64,000 nucleotides of DNA from Hevea brasiliensis. Lineage: Eukaryota > Streptophyta > Magnoliopsida > Malpighiales > Euphorbiaceae. Each line of letters begins with the position of its first letter. Within the stretch, counting starts at the first letter, position 1. Below, piece after piece: positions 49,586-61,261 of this stretch. The position numbers and the translations under genes are program-made. The stretch lies in contig NC_079507.1 of assembly GCF_030052815.1 (NCBI RefSeq), positions 65,985,144 to 66,049,143 of the forward strand, given 5' to 3'. The notes beneath the pieces were generated by a model, which had not been told where the DNA came from, made no database searches, and saw nothing but the letters and a program-made list of their open reading frames with translations.

Positions 49586-50980
49586 TGTAACACCCCAAAT
49601 TTTTAAATAATTATTTTATGTATAGTTATATGATTTTTGGCTGGTTTGGCGGGCCTAGGAGAGACAATATAATGTTGTTTTAATATAGACCTGAGGCAAT
49701 TGGATTTAGAAGTGTTGTTTGAGTTGCCTTGCAAGTTGGATAGATCCTAGATATAAGGAAAACTCTATCGAATTTTCAACATAAATTTATGATGTTTCTG
49801 ACTCTTTAACTTTCTTGTTTTATTTTAATATTAATAAATTCATGGATATAATTGTTTACGTGATCCGGGTCAACCCTCCTACTCCTCTGCCCAGCTACCT
49901 CAGTAATCTCCAGCTAATCTGTGAGTTTATATTAATTTTATTTATAATTTCAATATTATTATTATATATTTATAAGTGAATGTCCATGCATTCACTTATA
50001 AATATATGTATATAGCTAACTATTAGGTACGATTTGTATTGCATTTTTATTTGATGAAACTGTTGTGGGTGTCGCCTTAAGATAATTCGAAGTTGTGTGC
50101 GTGTGTCGTCGTGTTTGTGGTGTGATATTGGATATGAGTATGACGAGTAGAGTGGCTGGAGCTTGACTCTCTGGGACCCAATTCTTTTTGTGGATAAGTC
50201 GGTGTGAGTACAGCTTTGAGTTGATCTCACTAACTCTCGTATTTGGATTATTAAGAGAAAGTCTAGCTCGAGTTGATCTCACTGACAGATGTTGGAATTA
50301 AGAGAGCTGTATAAGGGATCAGCTCCCATATATATATATATATGATTGATGTGACACACGGGTGTGTGAGTGCTTTAAATTATCTTTTATACGAGTATTG
50401 TTTGAATTTGGTTGAATATATTTGTATATGTTACATTTCATACTTAGGGATGCATTAGCCTTAGATAGTCATAGAAATTGTATTTAAAATCAATATCATA
50501 CTCTATGAGTTAAACCCTTACTCCCATTTAACTATTTTTCCCAGGTGACAGGAGGGCTCTTTGAGATTAACCTGCTTTCTTTCTCATAGGTTTACTAGCA
50601 GAAGTTTTATTGTTATTTTATCTCCTTGTTTTATAATTTAGAACTCCGCATGTATTAATAGTGTTCTAATTTTGATTTGGAACTGTAATAGTTTATTTCC
50701 TTGGAGATGTAAACATATTATATGGTTATTTTGGTATGTATGGAATGAATAATTGCTTGGATTAGGGAGCTGAGCTGCCACTGGATTATATATGTTTGTT
50801 TGAGGATTGTGAGGGTGAGCTACGCTCCCCAGATATTGATATTATATGATTACAGGTACGGTGAGCCAAAAACTCCCCATTAGATAGGCCAGTTTATAGC
50901 TAGACTCCATTCGGTTATTTTCTTAAAATTGGACTACAGTGATGGGCCTTATGGTTGGGCTATAAATAGTTAGGCTTACA
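49586..50980 (+). mobile_element. Solo LTR inserted in the copia element
   Basis: It begins TGTAACACCCCAAATTTTT and ends GTTAGGCTTACA. The copia reading frame stops at one edge and resumes at the other (Pro-Lys-Val-His joining Pro-Asp-Gln-Gln-Glu), which fixes the insertion. Flanking 5-mers AGGAT and TGGAC agree at three positions, as expected for an old duplication. TGTAACACCC starts are typical of gypsy LTRs. It contains a repeated GAGTTGATCTCACT near 50220 and 50270. No coding sequence. Confidence 0.7.
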
Positions 50981-53255
50981 TGGACTTTGGGGTCTTATGC
51001 CGACCCAAGTCTAGTGCCGATCCAACCTGTGGGATCTTGTCATGATAAGGATCTTGCACCTTATCCTTTGAATCATTGGATTGAACTGCTAAAGTATCAA
51101 TCTTAAACTCGACTTGTTCTCTGATACCGTAATCTGATTCTGCTATTGACTTCTCTTTCTGACTATCCAATGAAGCAGACTCATTAAATGTCACATCCCT
51201 GTCGATAATTAATCCTAAAGACTTTGGATTATTGCACCACAACCTGTAGCCTTTCACTCCAGATGCATACCCTAGAAATATATATTTTCTTACCCTTGGC
51301 TCAAGCTTACCATCCCTCACACAAGCATAAGTAAGGCAACTAAACACTCTTAGCTGAGAGTAATTAGTAGGTAAACCAGATCAGATCTCAAAAGGAGTTT
51401 TGTACTCAATAGCTGTAGATGGAGATCTATTAACCAAGAAATATGCTGTATTAATTGCTTTAACCTAAAAATCCTTTCCCAATTCTGAATGTGAGAGCAT
51501 GCTTCGTGCTTTGTCAGAAAGCATTCTATTCAAGCTTTCTGCAATACCATTCTTTTGTGGTGTCCTTACTAAAGTGTGGTGTCTCACTATACCTTTATTG
51601 CTGCATAATGCATCGAACTCACAATTGCAAAATTCCAATCCGTTATTAGTTCTAAGATGCTTGACCTTTTTTCCTATCTGTTTCTTAATCATCATCTTCC
51701 ATTTTATAAAGGTTGAAAATACCTCATTTTTTATTTTAAAAAAATGTACCTACACCATCTGAGAGTAATCATCAATCAAAGTCATGAAGTACCTAGCACC
51801 GCTCTTGGAAGGGATTCTGTTAGGACCCCATAGATCTGAGTAGATATAATCCACCGTTGCATTAGTCTTGCGCACTTCCTTTTTATCGAACTTCACCCTG
51901 GTCTGTTTACCAAACACACAGTATTCACAAAAGTCCACAGATTCTGTTTTTTTTCTATCTAATAAATTCCGCTTGCTCAACACAGATAATCCTCTTTCAC
52001 TCATATGACCAAGACGTAGATGCCACAATTGAGTCTGATTCTAATTATTGCTTCCAGCTGCTATTGTAGCTTCTCCTGAAACTATACTGCCCTGAAGAAA
52101 ATACAATCTTGAAACCAAATTGCTCTTCATGAGTACCATAGAGCCCTTACACACTTTGAGATCTCCATTCTTTGCATGGTATTTGAATCTATGAGAGTCA
52201 AGTGTCCCAGGAGAAATCAGGTGGCTCTTCAGTCCTGGAATATGCCAACTCTCTATAGTTCTGACAATGCCATCAAACATCCTCAATCTGAGGTTACCAG
52301 TTCCTTCCATAGGTAATGCACGATCATTGCCCAGAAACACCTTACCACTCATCTATTTGTAAGTGAGAAACCAGTTTCTGTATGGACACATGTTATAAGT
52401 AGCACTAGTATCAATAATATAAGAATTTTGTCCATGATCTAAACTCACAGATAAAATTTTCCCAGCACTGTCATCACCATCAAAATTGATAAAATGTTAA
52501 CCACATTTGTAGAACTTTCTGGCTGCTTTTTCTTTTTATTTTTTAACTTGGGATGGTCTCTCCTGTAGTGACTTTGCTCCTCGCACTCAAAATAGTTAGC
52601 CTTTTTCATTCTTGACTTAGATCTGGCCTTAGATTTCTTTCTGCTGGAAGAACCCTCCCTTCCGTGTGTTCTTCCTCTGTTCAACAAACCTTCCCCCTTA
52701 AATCTTTCTCTATTCTTTGGAAAATTCTTTTTCAACTCCTTCGATTTTAGAGAATTACTAAAATCGTCTAGTGAAATACTGTCTTTCTCATACAACAGAG
52801 TACAACAAAAGTCTCATAGAAGGGTGGCAAAGAACATAACACAATAAGGGCCTGATCCTCACTATCAATATCAATATCAATATTATTCAGGTCCATAATA
52901 ATTGAATTAAATTTATCCAGATGTTCTTTAATGGGCGTACCTTTGCTCATTCTCAGATTGTAAAACTTTTCTTCAGATGCAGGCGGTTGGTCAGCGACTT
53001 GGCAAAGTATGATTCCTTTAATTTCTTCCATGCTGTAGACCCTGAGCTTTCACTAGCAATCTCACATAGGACATTATCAGTTATGCTCATAAAAATCGCA
53101 CTCTAGGCTTTCTTCTTCAGATCAGCCTTCTCAGCCTCTTTCATATCTTCTGGAAAGTTATCCTCTATTGCTTTCCATAGAACTTGTAAGATCAAGGAAT
53201 ATTTGATTTTAATCTTCCACAGATTGAAACTCGATCCACCATTAAACTTATCCAT
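50981..53255 (-). pseudogene. Copia gag, protease and integrase, decayed
   Basis: The N-terminal half of the copia polyprotein, starting MDKFNGGSSFNLWKIKI at 53255. The zinc knuckle near 52590-52550 reads YFECEEQSHYRRDHPK, where the first and third cysteine-type ligands are lost. Then follow the protease-side segment, the GAG-pre-integrase motif LWHLRLGHMSERGL (about 52025), the integrase zinc ligands CEYCVFGKQTR and core SDLWGPNRIPSKSGARYF, then LRTNNGLEFCN (expected Asp replaced by Asn) and VRTPQKNGIAESLNR. Stops occur at several points. Confidence 0.88.
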
Positions 53256-53309
53256 CTCATACTTTGTTGAAGATGACGCTATATGTAAACCTTAGATTTT
53301 ACATACAAA

Positions 53310-53321
53310 GCTCTGATACTA
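53310..53321 (-). other. Copia primer-binding site
   Basis: On the minus strand it reads TAGTATCAGAGC, 11 of 12 bases of the site complementary to the 3' end of initiator tRNA-Met. It lies two bases inside the 5' LTR. Confidence 0.85.
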
Positions 53322-53323
53322 GT

Positions 53324-53730
53324 TGGTTAAAATAGGCACGTAAATCTAATGTACACACAGAAATCGCACAATCACACAGTATAAAAAAGAGAAGAAGAAT
53401 AACACAGGATTTAACGTGGTTTGATTGTAAGGTTTATATCCACGAGCAAGATAAGAGAAAAAGTTCCACTATGATGAAAAGAGCAAGATACAATCACTCA
53501 TAACTCTTAAACCCTAACCCCAGTGTGTTTCTCGAATATCTTGTAACTCTACTGCAAAGGACATGATATTACAATATTTATACTGGACCATACCACAGGA
53601 GCGTTGCCCTCCACTATTACCATAGATCTCACTTTTTATCCCAATCCGGTCGCATTGCAAAACTTTTGGATCAGATCACAATTCTGATCCATAAAGACAT
53701 ATCCAAAATTCAAGCCACATAAAAACAACA
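53324..53730 (-). repeat. Copia 5' LTR
   Basis: In element orientation it begins TGTTGTTTTTATGTGGC at 53730 and ends TATTTTAACCA at 53324, next to the primer-binding site. It aligns with the 3' LTR throughout, with scattered substitutions. Confidence 0.92.
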
Positions 53731-56700
53731 ATCACTAAAATAACAAAATTAATCTTACAACTTGCATTGATTAATAATTACTTGCAAATGCATATAAATC
53801 AATAAGTTTCTTTATTATAATATAGAGAATCAAGAATACAAAATCTAATCACAGACATTTCTTTAAATAAATAAAACCCTTGTGGCTAACATGATAGATA
53901 GATATAAAACACTTTGTTGCTAGTTGGTAGCAAGTGGAGGATAGGGCAAAAAATTAATAATTAGATATCATCCCGATCAAATTGTGAAATGAGAGTTTAT
54001 ACTATAGCACAATAATTGGAGATATGTTATAGTCACTGCTGCATACACTACTCAATAATTCTAGATTCTTCCACTGGTTGGGAATGACTTAATAAAAGCC
54101 ACATTAAGAGTGTTCCCTAAATTTTAGCACACCTAATCGACCATAGTGGATAAACAGTTACTGGATAATCTGCACCATACACACGTTTTTATCAGAAACA
54201 AAGAGCAGAAGCCCATGAAGATTAACAACCAGAAGCACTTATATCCTCAAAAGAGTAAAATTATCACTATCCATGAAAGTGAAAGGGCAAACAGGCACGT
54301 TCAAAAGGCCAAAGTTAACGGAAACATTTCCCTCTTTTTTTTGTTTTCCTTTTAATTGTTGCTAAGGATAGTCATCCATCGATAAGGACTTGACTTGCCC
54401 CCATGATTAACATCCATGTTCCAATAAAGAAGTTCATATTTGTTTGCCCTAGTGTTCAATCTTAAGGGTGCACAAAAACTTTTGGCCTTGTAGATTTTCC
54501 ATCAATTGATGTTATGTGATTACCATGCTTCATTTATAGAATTGTGATACTAAATTTTAATTTAGTGACACTAAAATCATTTATAGAACAGTAAAATTTC
54601 AAGTTGGAAACTCAATTATTCAAAATTAGTTAAATTAAAAAAGAAATTAATATTAATCTCTAATTTATATTTATGATATTTTCCTGTAAAAATATTTGAT
54701 CCACTGACTATTTCTACTTGTATTCCAACCAAATTGCAGGGAAAAAAAAGCATGTGGGAAAAAGGAAGTAATATATTTGAGACTTGCAATAATGGTATAG
54801 TAGACAGAGTTATGAAGTGGAGAAACGTATAGCATTTATTTCTTTGGAATCCATAAACATAAAGAGTCGTTTTCCTCTATGTAGTTTTAATTTTTAGTCC
54901 ATTTAAGTAATGTTAAAGGACATTCCTGGATTATGGTTCGAAGCAAGTACCTGCAGCTCTTTGTGTATCCATACATTTCACGTCTTTACAATTTCATTTC
55001 AATTTTTATCTTTGTTTTGTACGCTTATAATCATCATCATTATCTTCTTCTTGGCGTCGGTAAAATCCACTCAATTTTCAGTGTCGTTAACCAAGGTAGT
55101 TGGTTTCTGTTGTAATTCTAATTCACAATTAAATATTATTTCTAGTTTTTTCCAGAAATATTTATGTAAAAGGATTAATTAGAAAATTAAAGTTAATTCC
55201 CAATCTTATCATTGTAACGAATAATATTATTCGCATTAGAATCACAATGAAATATTTTTAAGGGTTTTAATACCATATATTATAACTTAATTACAGTTGC
55301 TAGCATATTTACCTCTTTTAATTCAACTATCTTCATAGAACTATAGAAGTATTTTTTTTTTTGTAATTTTTATTTTCATATGAATATAATGAAAATTTTT
55401 TTTATAAAGTATGGACATGATGATAAATGATGTGAGATATTCTGTCAGTATTTTATTTCAATAGATACGGGAAAGGAGAAAAGTATTAGAGAGTGAAATA
55501 GAAAAGAAAATAATATTGAGATAATTAAATTAATTTGTGTATCTTGATTGGTCTTCTTTTACTTTAAAATCTAGTAAGGGGAGAAATTTTGAGTTTTAAT
55601 CTCCCTATCTATTTATTCTAATATTATAGTTACCCTCCCGTTTAAGAGATGTAGAAAGGATCATGGGATTTTTTTTGTGGTTAAAAGTAATTTTTACAAT
55701 TTTTATACATTAGAATTAAAATTTTTAAAGATAATTTTAAAATTGTATTATTCATATCAATTTAATATATTAAAAATAAATAATTGTAAAATACTTCCAA
55801 CAGATGAGAGAACGAGTGCTTTCATTTCTAATAATTGCATGGATCCGCCAATTTTTGTTTTGGGACATAAGATCATTGCCCTGGAATATCTAAGAATAAG
55901 CCACAGTTTTCCCGCTTTCAATATGCTTCTTTGCTTATGATTAGTTACTTTTTCACCTGAAGAAGATAAAAAGATTGCAGCACAATAATGAAGCAAGCAA
56001 CCAAGTTAGTAGACTAGGGTTTCCAAACTCATAGAGGGTCTTTGGATCCATCATGACACTAAATGGAAGCTGAGCTTCACCTTCACTATATATGGCCAGT
56101 GATTAAAATTAAAATCAAAACTAACTTATATAATTTATTTAAAAAAAATAAATAAATATGAGATGAAAACATTATCTCCAAACCGGCCTTTCCTTTTCAA
56201 GTGTCAAAAACAAGAAGCCATCTTTATGCTTTTTACCTTGACTACTGTAAGCCTAAAAACGAATAAATAAAGTTGATTGTCCACCAATTTTAAGAGCTTA
56301 TTACTTACATTTAATTAACTTAGTTCTTATTTAGTTAGAGTAATTTAATTCAGAAACTCTAATTTTAGAAAGTTTTAAAATTTAATTTGTTTAGTTGATT
56401 GTAACATTTAACTTCTTAAAAAGTTAAAGCTCTCAATTCCTTCACTTTCTAAAAATAATTTACTTAATTCAACCCAATAAAATTATTTTATGAGAAGTTC
56501 ACTTTTCAAAAAGTGAGCCAAATAAAGTCTTATATAATATTTTAGTATAAGAAAATAATGTTGTGATATTTTATTATAAGAAAGCAATATTGTGATTTAG
56601 CATTGCATATCTTTCACGTACAAAATAAAAAGTTCACAGTAAATATTTAGTTTATAATTAATTTTGAATTTTTAATTAAAATGAAAATAAAAACATCCAC

Positions 56701-59663
56701 CAACTAAATTTATATATAATGGACAAATTTTAATTTAATATAAAAAGTGTAAAATAAATGGGAAAAAAAAAAAAGATTAGGGCAAGATCCTGGCTTAACG
56801 ATCCCGCGATGAATAATGTATGGATTTGATAAAAATGTCTCCCAAATACAAGTGTGAGTAACATTATCTCTGGCAACATGATTTTAGGGACCACATTATT
56901 GGTCTCTTAAGTCTAGTAATTGCGTGTGTTTTGTATCATATGGGGATTGAGGCCTTCTTCATTCCCAGACATACCATTCTCCTACTATGATTCATCAAAT
57001 GTGAACACACGTGCCTGCTTTTCTCTAATCATCTTTATTACCTTCATAATTCATTTTTGTTATTCATTCAAAATGAAATCCTTAAAATTTCTTATGGTAC
57101 AAAATCAAATTTTCATTACTCAACATATATTTCTTATCCAAAAATACACATTCCTATATGATTCATAATCAATTAATCCTATAGGCAAATAGTAATTTTT
57201 TATTAAAATTTTATAAGAATTTAATTTAATTTAATTGATTTATTTATTTTTATTAATTCTTATGTTTAGAATGAAAGATTTTTTTAAAAAACTTTAAAAA
57301 TTCATTTTAAAAGAAACATAAATCATATTTGATTACATGAAAATTAACTATTTTATTGTAAATAATTTATTCCAAATGAAATATTAGAGTAGAAAGATTA
57401 GATAGTTAATAAAAGATAGGGTATTCGAGCAAGAATTTTTTTTTCTATTTTTTTAACCACGTTCACATTTTTTAATTGTATTCATAGTGTTTAATATTCT
57501 TATAAATCTCATTTCTATTTTTTTTTTTTTTTTTACATTCAATCTTTAGTTGCCCATTTTCTTCGAGATGTTAAAAGCAGAAAATAATAAATAAAAATGC
57601 CTTGCAATGGGAAAGTCAACCGTCAAAGATTTGCATTACTGTGTGTCCAAAAGCCCCTTGCTCACCAAGCACCATGCACCCCAATTGGGTTCGGCCCTTC
57701 CTGCCTCGGCGCACCCACTATGCATACCTGCTCCTGCTCCTGCTACTGCTCCACTATATATTTTTTAATAAATATTAGATTTAATCCTTTTATATATATA
57801 TATATATATATATACTTCTTTTTATTTAGTTTCATAAATTGCTCTCTTTTAATTTTGTTGGGTTTCTAGCCATCCGATTGTGTGATTGGCATTGACTTAA
57901 TGATAAATTCAAGGGGTTGATATAGACCATCGTCCTCTTAAAATTTTAAATTTTAATTGAGAATGTGTTGAATATGAATATATCTTAATTATTATTTTTA
58001 ATAAGTTCTACTAAAAAAACTCTAATATAAATTAAAAATGTTTATGCTTATTTATTAATTCAATTAAATATAAAAATTTAATCAATTCATATTCTAAAAA
58101 TTAAAAAAAAAATTTACTTAATTAAAATAAAAATTAATGATTTATATTTTTAAATTTTCATTTACTGAATAAAAAATAAATTTTAAAAATATTTAAATTG
58201 TGAAAAAATATATTAAAAAATATTTAAATTTAAATGTTTTATGTATTATAATTTTCTTATATTTAAATGCAGTTCAACTTCCATCTGTCATTGAGGCTTA
58301 AATCTAGATATTGCGTCCTTTGTTGCGTTGACTTTAGCCAAACAAATATTTCAGATGATTTCAGTTGCATTCGTTAATTCATACACGTGGCGAAAGTGGA
58401 GATATCCTTGGTGGAGAGCCAGGTGATGACGTGGCAATGACTTGAGCTTGAGAGTTCTTTTACCCAACAAAATTTCTCTAGAGTTCTGGGGAAAAATATA
58501 TATATTTTTCCAAGTGGACACAAATGACATGGGCAATAGGCGTGAACTTTCGGTGATTGCTCTCTGACTTGGCGATTTCTTTCTTAAAAACTCCACGATC
58601 GCCAATCAATAATTTCTCCTTTTAAATTCAAACTTTCATTTTCTGAAAGATTTTTCCATTTCAATTTTTCTGCAAGTATCTTTTATTTTTTTTATATTTT
58701 TAATGCATGTTCATTATAGAGATCGATTTACTCGGTTTAACTTCTTCATCATTTAGGCACTGTGTGTGTTTTTTTTTAACGATGTGTTTGACTCTGAAAC
58801 ATCAAATTTTGACGATAGAAATGTTAGGTAACAATTATCTCCCAAGTTCAATGTAGATTTTCCAAGCATAATATATGCTGTTGGGGCATCCTTATCAAAG
58901 TGATTTGTTGAAAAAATAAGCCAAAGAAACATACTTTTCATGAAAAAGTCAAAATTTGATATAAAAATTAATTTAATTATATTGTCCAAATATCAAACTT
59001 CCAACGCATTATGAATCACAAAATTCCTTTTCAGCATTAACCTTTGCAAGTTATTGACAATTTGGGCGAAAGCGTAATAAGACAATACAATAATAATATA
59101 TGTCAACATTAAACTTTACAACATTAACAAGTAGAGCTAGCTAAAAGCCTAAAACTGTTGACAATAGCTTTCCAAATGCTCACCGAACTTACTACTTACA
59201 AAGCAATATTAATTCCACATTCCCTCTTGGGTGAGTTTCTTTGTTTCTGTCCAAATGCACTTTCTTGCTACCCTAAAAAGTCCCAACAATGATAAGTGCA
59301 AATTTCAGTTATGGGTCTATTCCATCATCTTCTAGTGCCATGTTAGGTTAACCATTTCTCCATTTTTCAACTACATGCACTATATATGCCTAACCATGTT
59401 CACATACTTGTATATTATTTTCAATTCAACGATTTATTAATCTTTAAAATTTTTATTTTTATATAATTATAAAAATAATTATTTTTGTACTTCATATGAA
59501 ATTATCCTTATATATTTTTTTATATTTCTCTTTTTATTCACATGTGAAAATAATTATTATACAAAAAAAACATATAATTGATTAAAAAAAAAAACTACGT
59601 AAGGGTACAAAACTCCTATTTGTACATGTGTTGGTCTATTAAGTTAGACAGCTAGCTAGCAAG
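53731..59663. other. AT-rich spacer between the copia element and the LINE
   Basis: About 5.9 kb with no supported gene. It contains a MITE-like copy (56323-56531), a short (TA)n near 57791-57814 and poly-A/T tracts. At 58380-58440 lies a small cluster of bZIP-type motifs (ACACGTGGCG and GATGACGTGGCA). All open frames are short and unrecognised. Confidence 0.55.
56323..56531. mobile_element. MITE-like element, copy B
   Basis: It begins GTTCTTATTTAGTTAGAGTA and ends GTGAGCCAAATAAAGTC, whose reverse complement GACTTTATTTGGC matches the left end imperfectly. It shares its left part and the internal TTCTTAAAAAGTTAAAG with 17899-18099. No coding sequence. Confidence 0.45.
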
Positions 59664-59958
59664 TTTTTTTTTTTTAATTTTTTTTTGGAAAGATAGTTCA
59701 TTAAATGGCAGGAATAACCAGAGCAGAGATTACAGCTCGAGTTTGGAGTAGGGGATTATACACAAAGTCCCCATCATGAAAGGTTTTTGCAGCAATGGTA
59801 TGAGCTACCGAGTTACAGGTCCTAGTAATAAAGCAAAAGCTTTTGGATTGGAATTGACCAAGGACCGTAATATCATGCACTATTCCTTGCATTGATAGTG
59901 GGGTAGGAGAACCCAGAAAGCTTTTAATGACTAGCCGAGCATCTCTTTCGAAGATCAT
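59664..59958 (-). pseudogene. LINE 3' end: C-terminal RNase H part and poly(A) tail
   Basis: The minus frame begins next to the inserted LTR with IFERDARLVIKSFLGSP and continues through FCFITRTCNSVAHTIAAKT, the C-terminal part of the RNase H-like domain carried by plant L1-type LINEs, and stops at 59701. Just downstream is an A-rich tail, read on the plus strand as two T runs at about 59664-59687. This tail marks the 3' end of a non-LTR retrotransposon. It is continuous in frame with the fragment beyond 61262 when the insert is left out. Confidence 0.8.
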
Positions 59959-59959
59959 A

Positions 59960-61261
59960 TGGATATTTTAAGGTATAATTATATTGTATTTCCTAGCATA
60001 TAGGTAGCTAATTTTATGCATTTTGATTAGTTTCATTAGTTTTTATTAAAGTAGCTAATCTCTACTAAATTTCGTATTTTCTGTATCTTTTCAGGTTCTA
60101 AAGGAAGACCAATGCATAGAAGTCAAATAGACAAACTTTGGGAAAAGGAAAAATAGGGCAAGCTACTGCACCAAAGTATACAGGTAGTGTACAAAGCAAG
60201 CCAGACCCGTGTAACCTTTTGACAATGGAAAAATTGAAGGAGGCATGAAGAAAGGACCTTGTGTACCTCACAAAGACCCGTGAAACCCTCTGGACATCTG
60301 AACCTGAAAAGCCAAAGGAGAAAGGCAGTACATGGGCTATGTACTTAACCCTGTGTAAACCTAAAGACCCCATGTAATCTTCTGTCTCCCATTTGAGAGA
60401 AGCTAAGTGTAGTCCAGAAACTTACACGCCCTTGGGCCATGTAGCGCCACACGAGCCATACACTATGCAATAGCCAGGATTTTGATACGATTCTAACTCT
60501 ACTTTTCGCATGCCGAAAAGACTTCTAATACTCTTGGGACTCTAAAACATAACTCTAAGGTACCTAATATAAATACCAGAAGATCAAAAGCAAGACAGAC
60601 ACACACCTTCAAGAGAATTGAGTTTATTTAGTGGAATTGAGTCTTTTGCTTTGATTCAATATTTTGCATTCTTAATGTACGCTATGTATTGGTACCCACT
60701 TAGTCATGATATAGGATACTAATTGAAGAATTGAAAGGTGAAAATTAATATTGAAAGTCAGGATTTTGAACTTAGAAAATCTGATCTAGTGATAGGCTGA
60801 CATACTTTGTGGAATTTCATAATTAATCAAAGATCTTAAAGGGTTTTAATTAAGATTGATCACCACGTAAGTAGGGTTCAGATTAATTAAAATATACCTT
60901 AAGTGCTTTGAGAGAGGACCTAGGATACTCTAAGATTAATTTTCATCAAAGTAACAATCCTCAATCCATTGAATAAGCAAGATTAAATCTATAATAGGGT
61001 TAAAGTGTGAACTCTTAATTCTTGAATTATTTCTCTCATAGATTCTTTTGAATTAAAATCTTAGCTTTATTTTCTCTTGTTTCCCAATATTCTTGGCAGT
61101 AGTTTAGATTCAATCTCTTCATAACTTTGGTAGTTTAAATAGTTAAAATTGATGTCTAGCTTAGTACTTACACCTATAAATTCCTCATATGAATGATACT
61201 CTACTCATCACCAGATACTGCTTATGATCCGTGCACTTATGGATTGTAAACCAAAGAAACA
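59960..61261 (+). mobile_element. Gypsy (Tat/Athila-type) solo LTR inserted in the LINE
   Basis: It starts TGGATATTTTAAGGTATAAT and ends near TTGTAAACCAAAGAAACA after TGATCCGTGCACTTATGG, a sequence style I know from Tat/Athila-type LTRs. Inside are ACCCGTGTAACC-type segments and a TATA box (TAATATAAATA, about 60568). The LINE frame breaks off at both edges and rejoins as Lys-Val-Ile-Phe-Glu-Arg-Asp when the insert is removed. Flanking ATCAT and ATTAC differ by two transitions and could be the aged target duplication. The exact ends may be off by a few bases. Confidence 0.65.

Larger units (their letters stand above)
47368..53730 (-). mobile_element. Full-length but dead Ty1-copia retrotransposon (Tork/Tnt1-like)
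   Basis: The two LTRs are 47368-47773 (3' LTR) and 53324-53730 (5' LTR), about 406 bases each with TG...CA ends. The target duplications are GTCAC (47363-47367) and ATCAC (53731-53735), one change apart. A primer-binding site (53310-53321) and a polypurine tract (GGGGAAG, 47774-47787) are in place. The internal order is gag, protease, integrase, reverse transcriptase, RNase H, as in copia. A solo LTR (49586-50980) splits the polyprotein. LTR divergence is considerable and there are many stops, so the insertion is old. Confidence 0.93.

Noticed and set aside
60098..60373. A 91-codon minus frame inside the solo LTR
   Set aside because: It lies wholly in LTR sequence and shows no domain.
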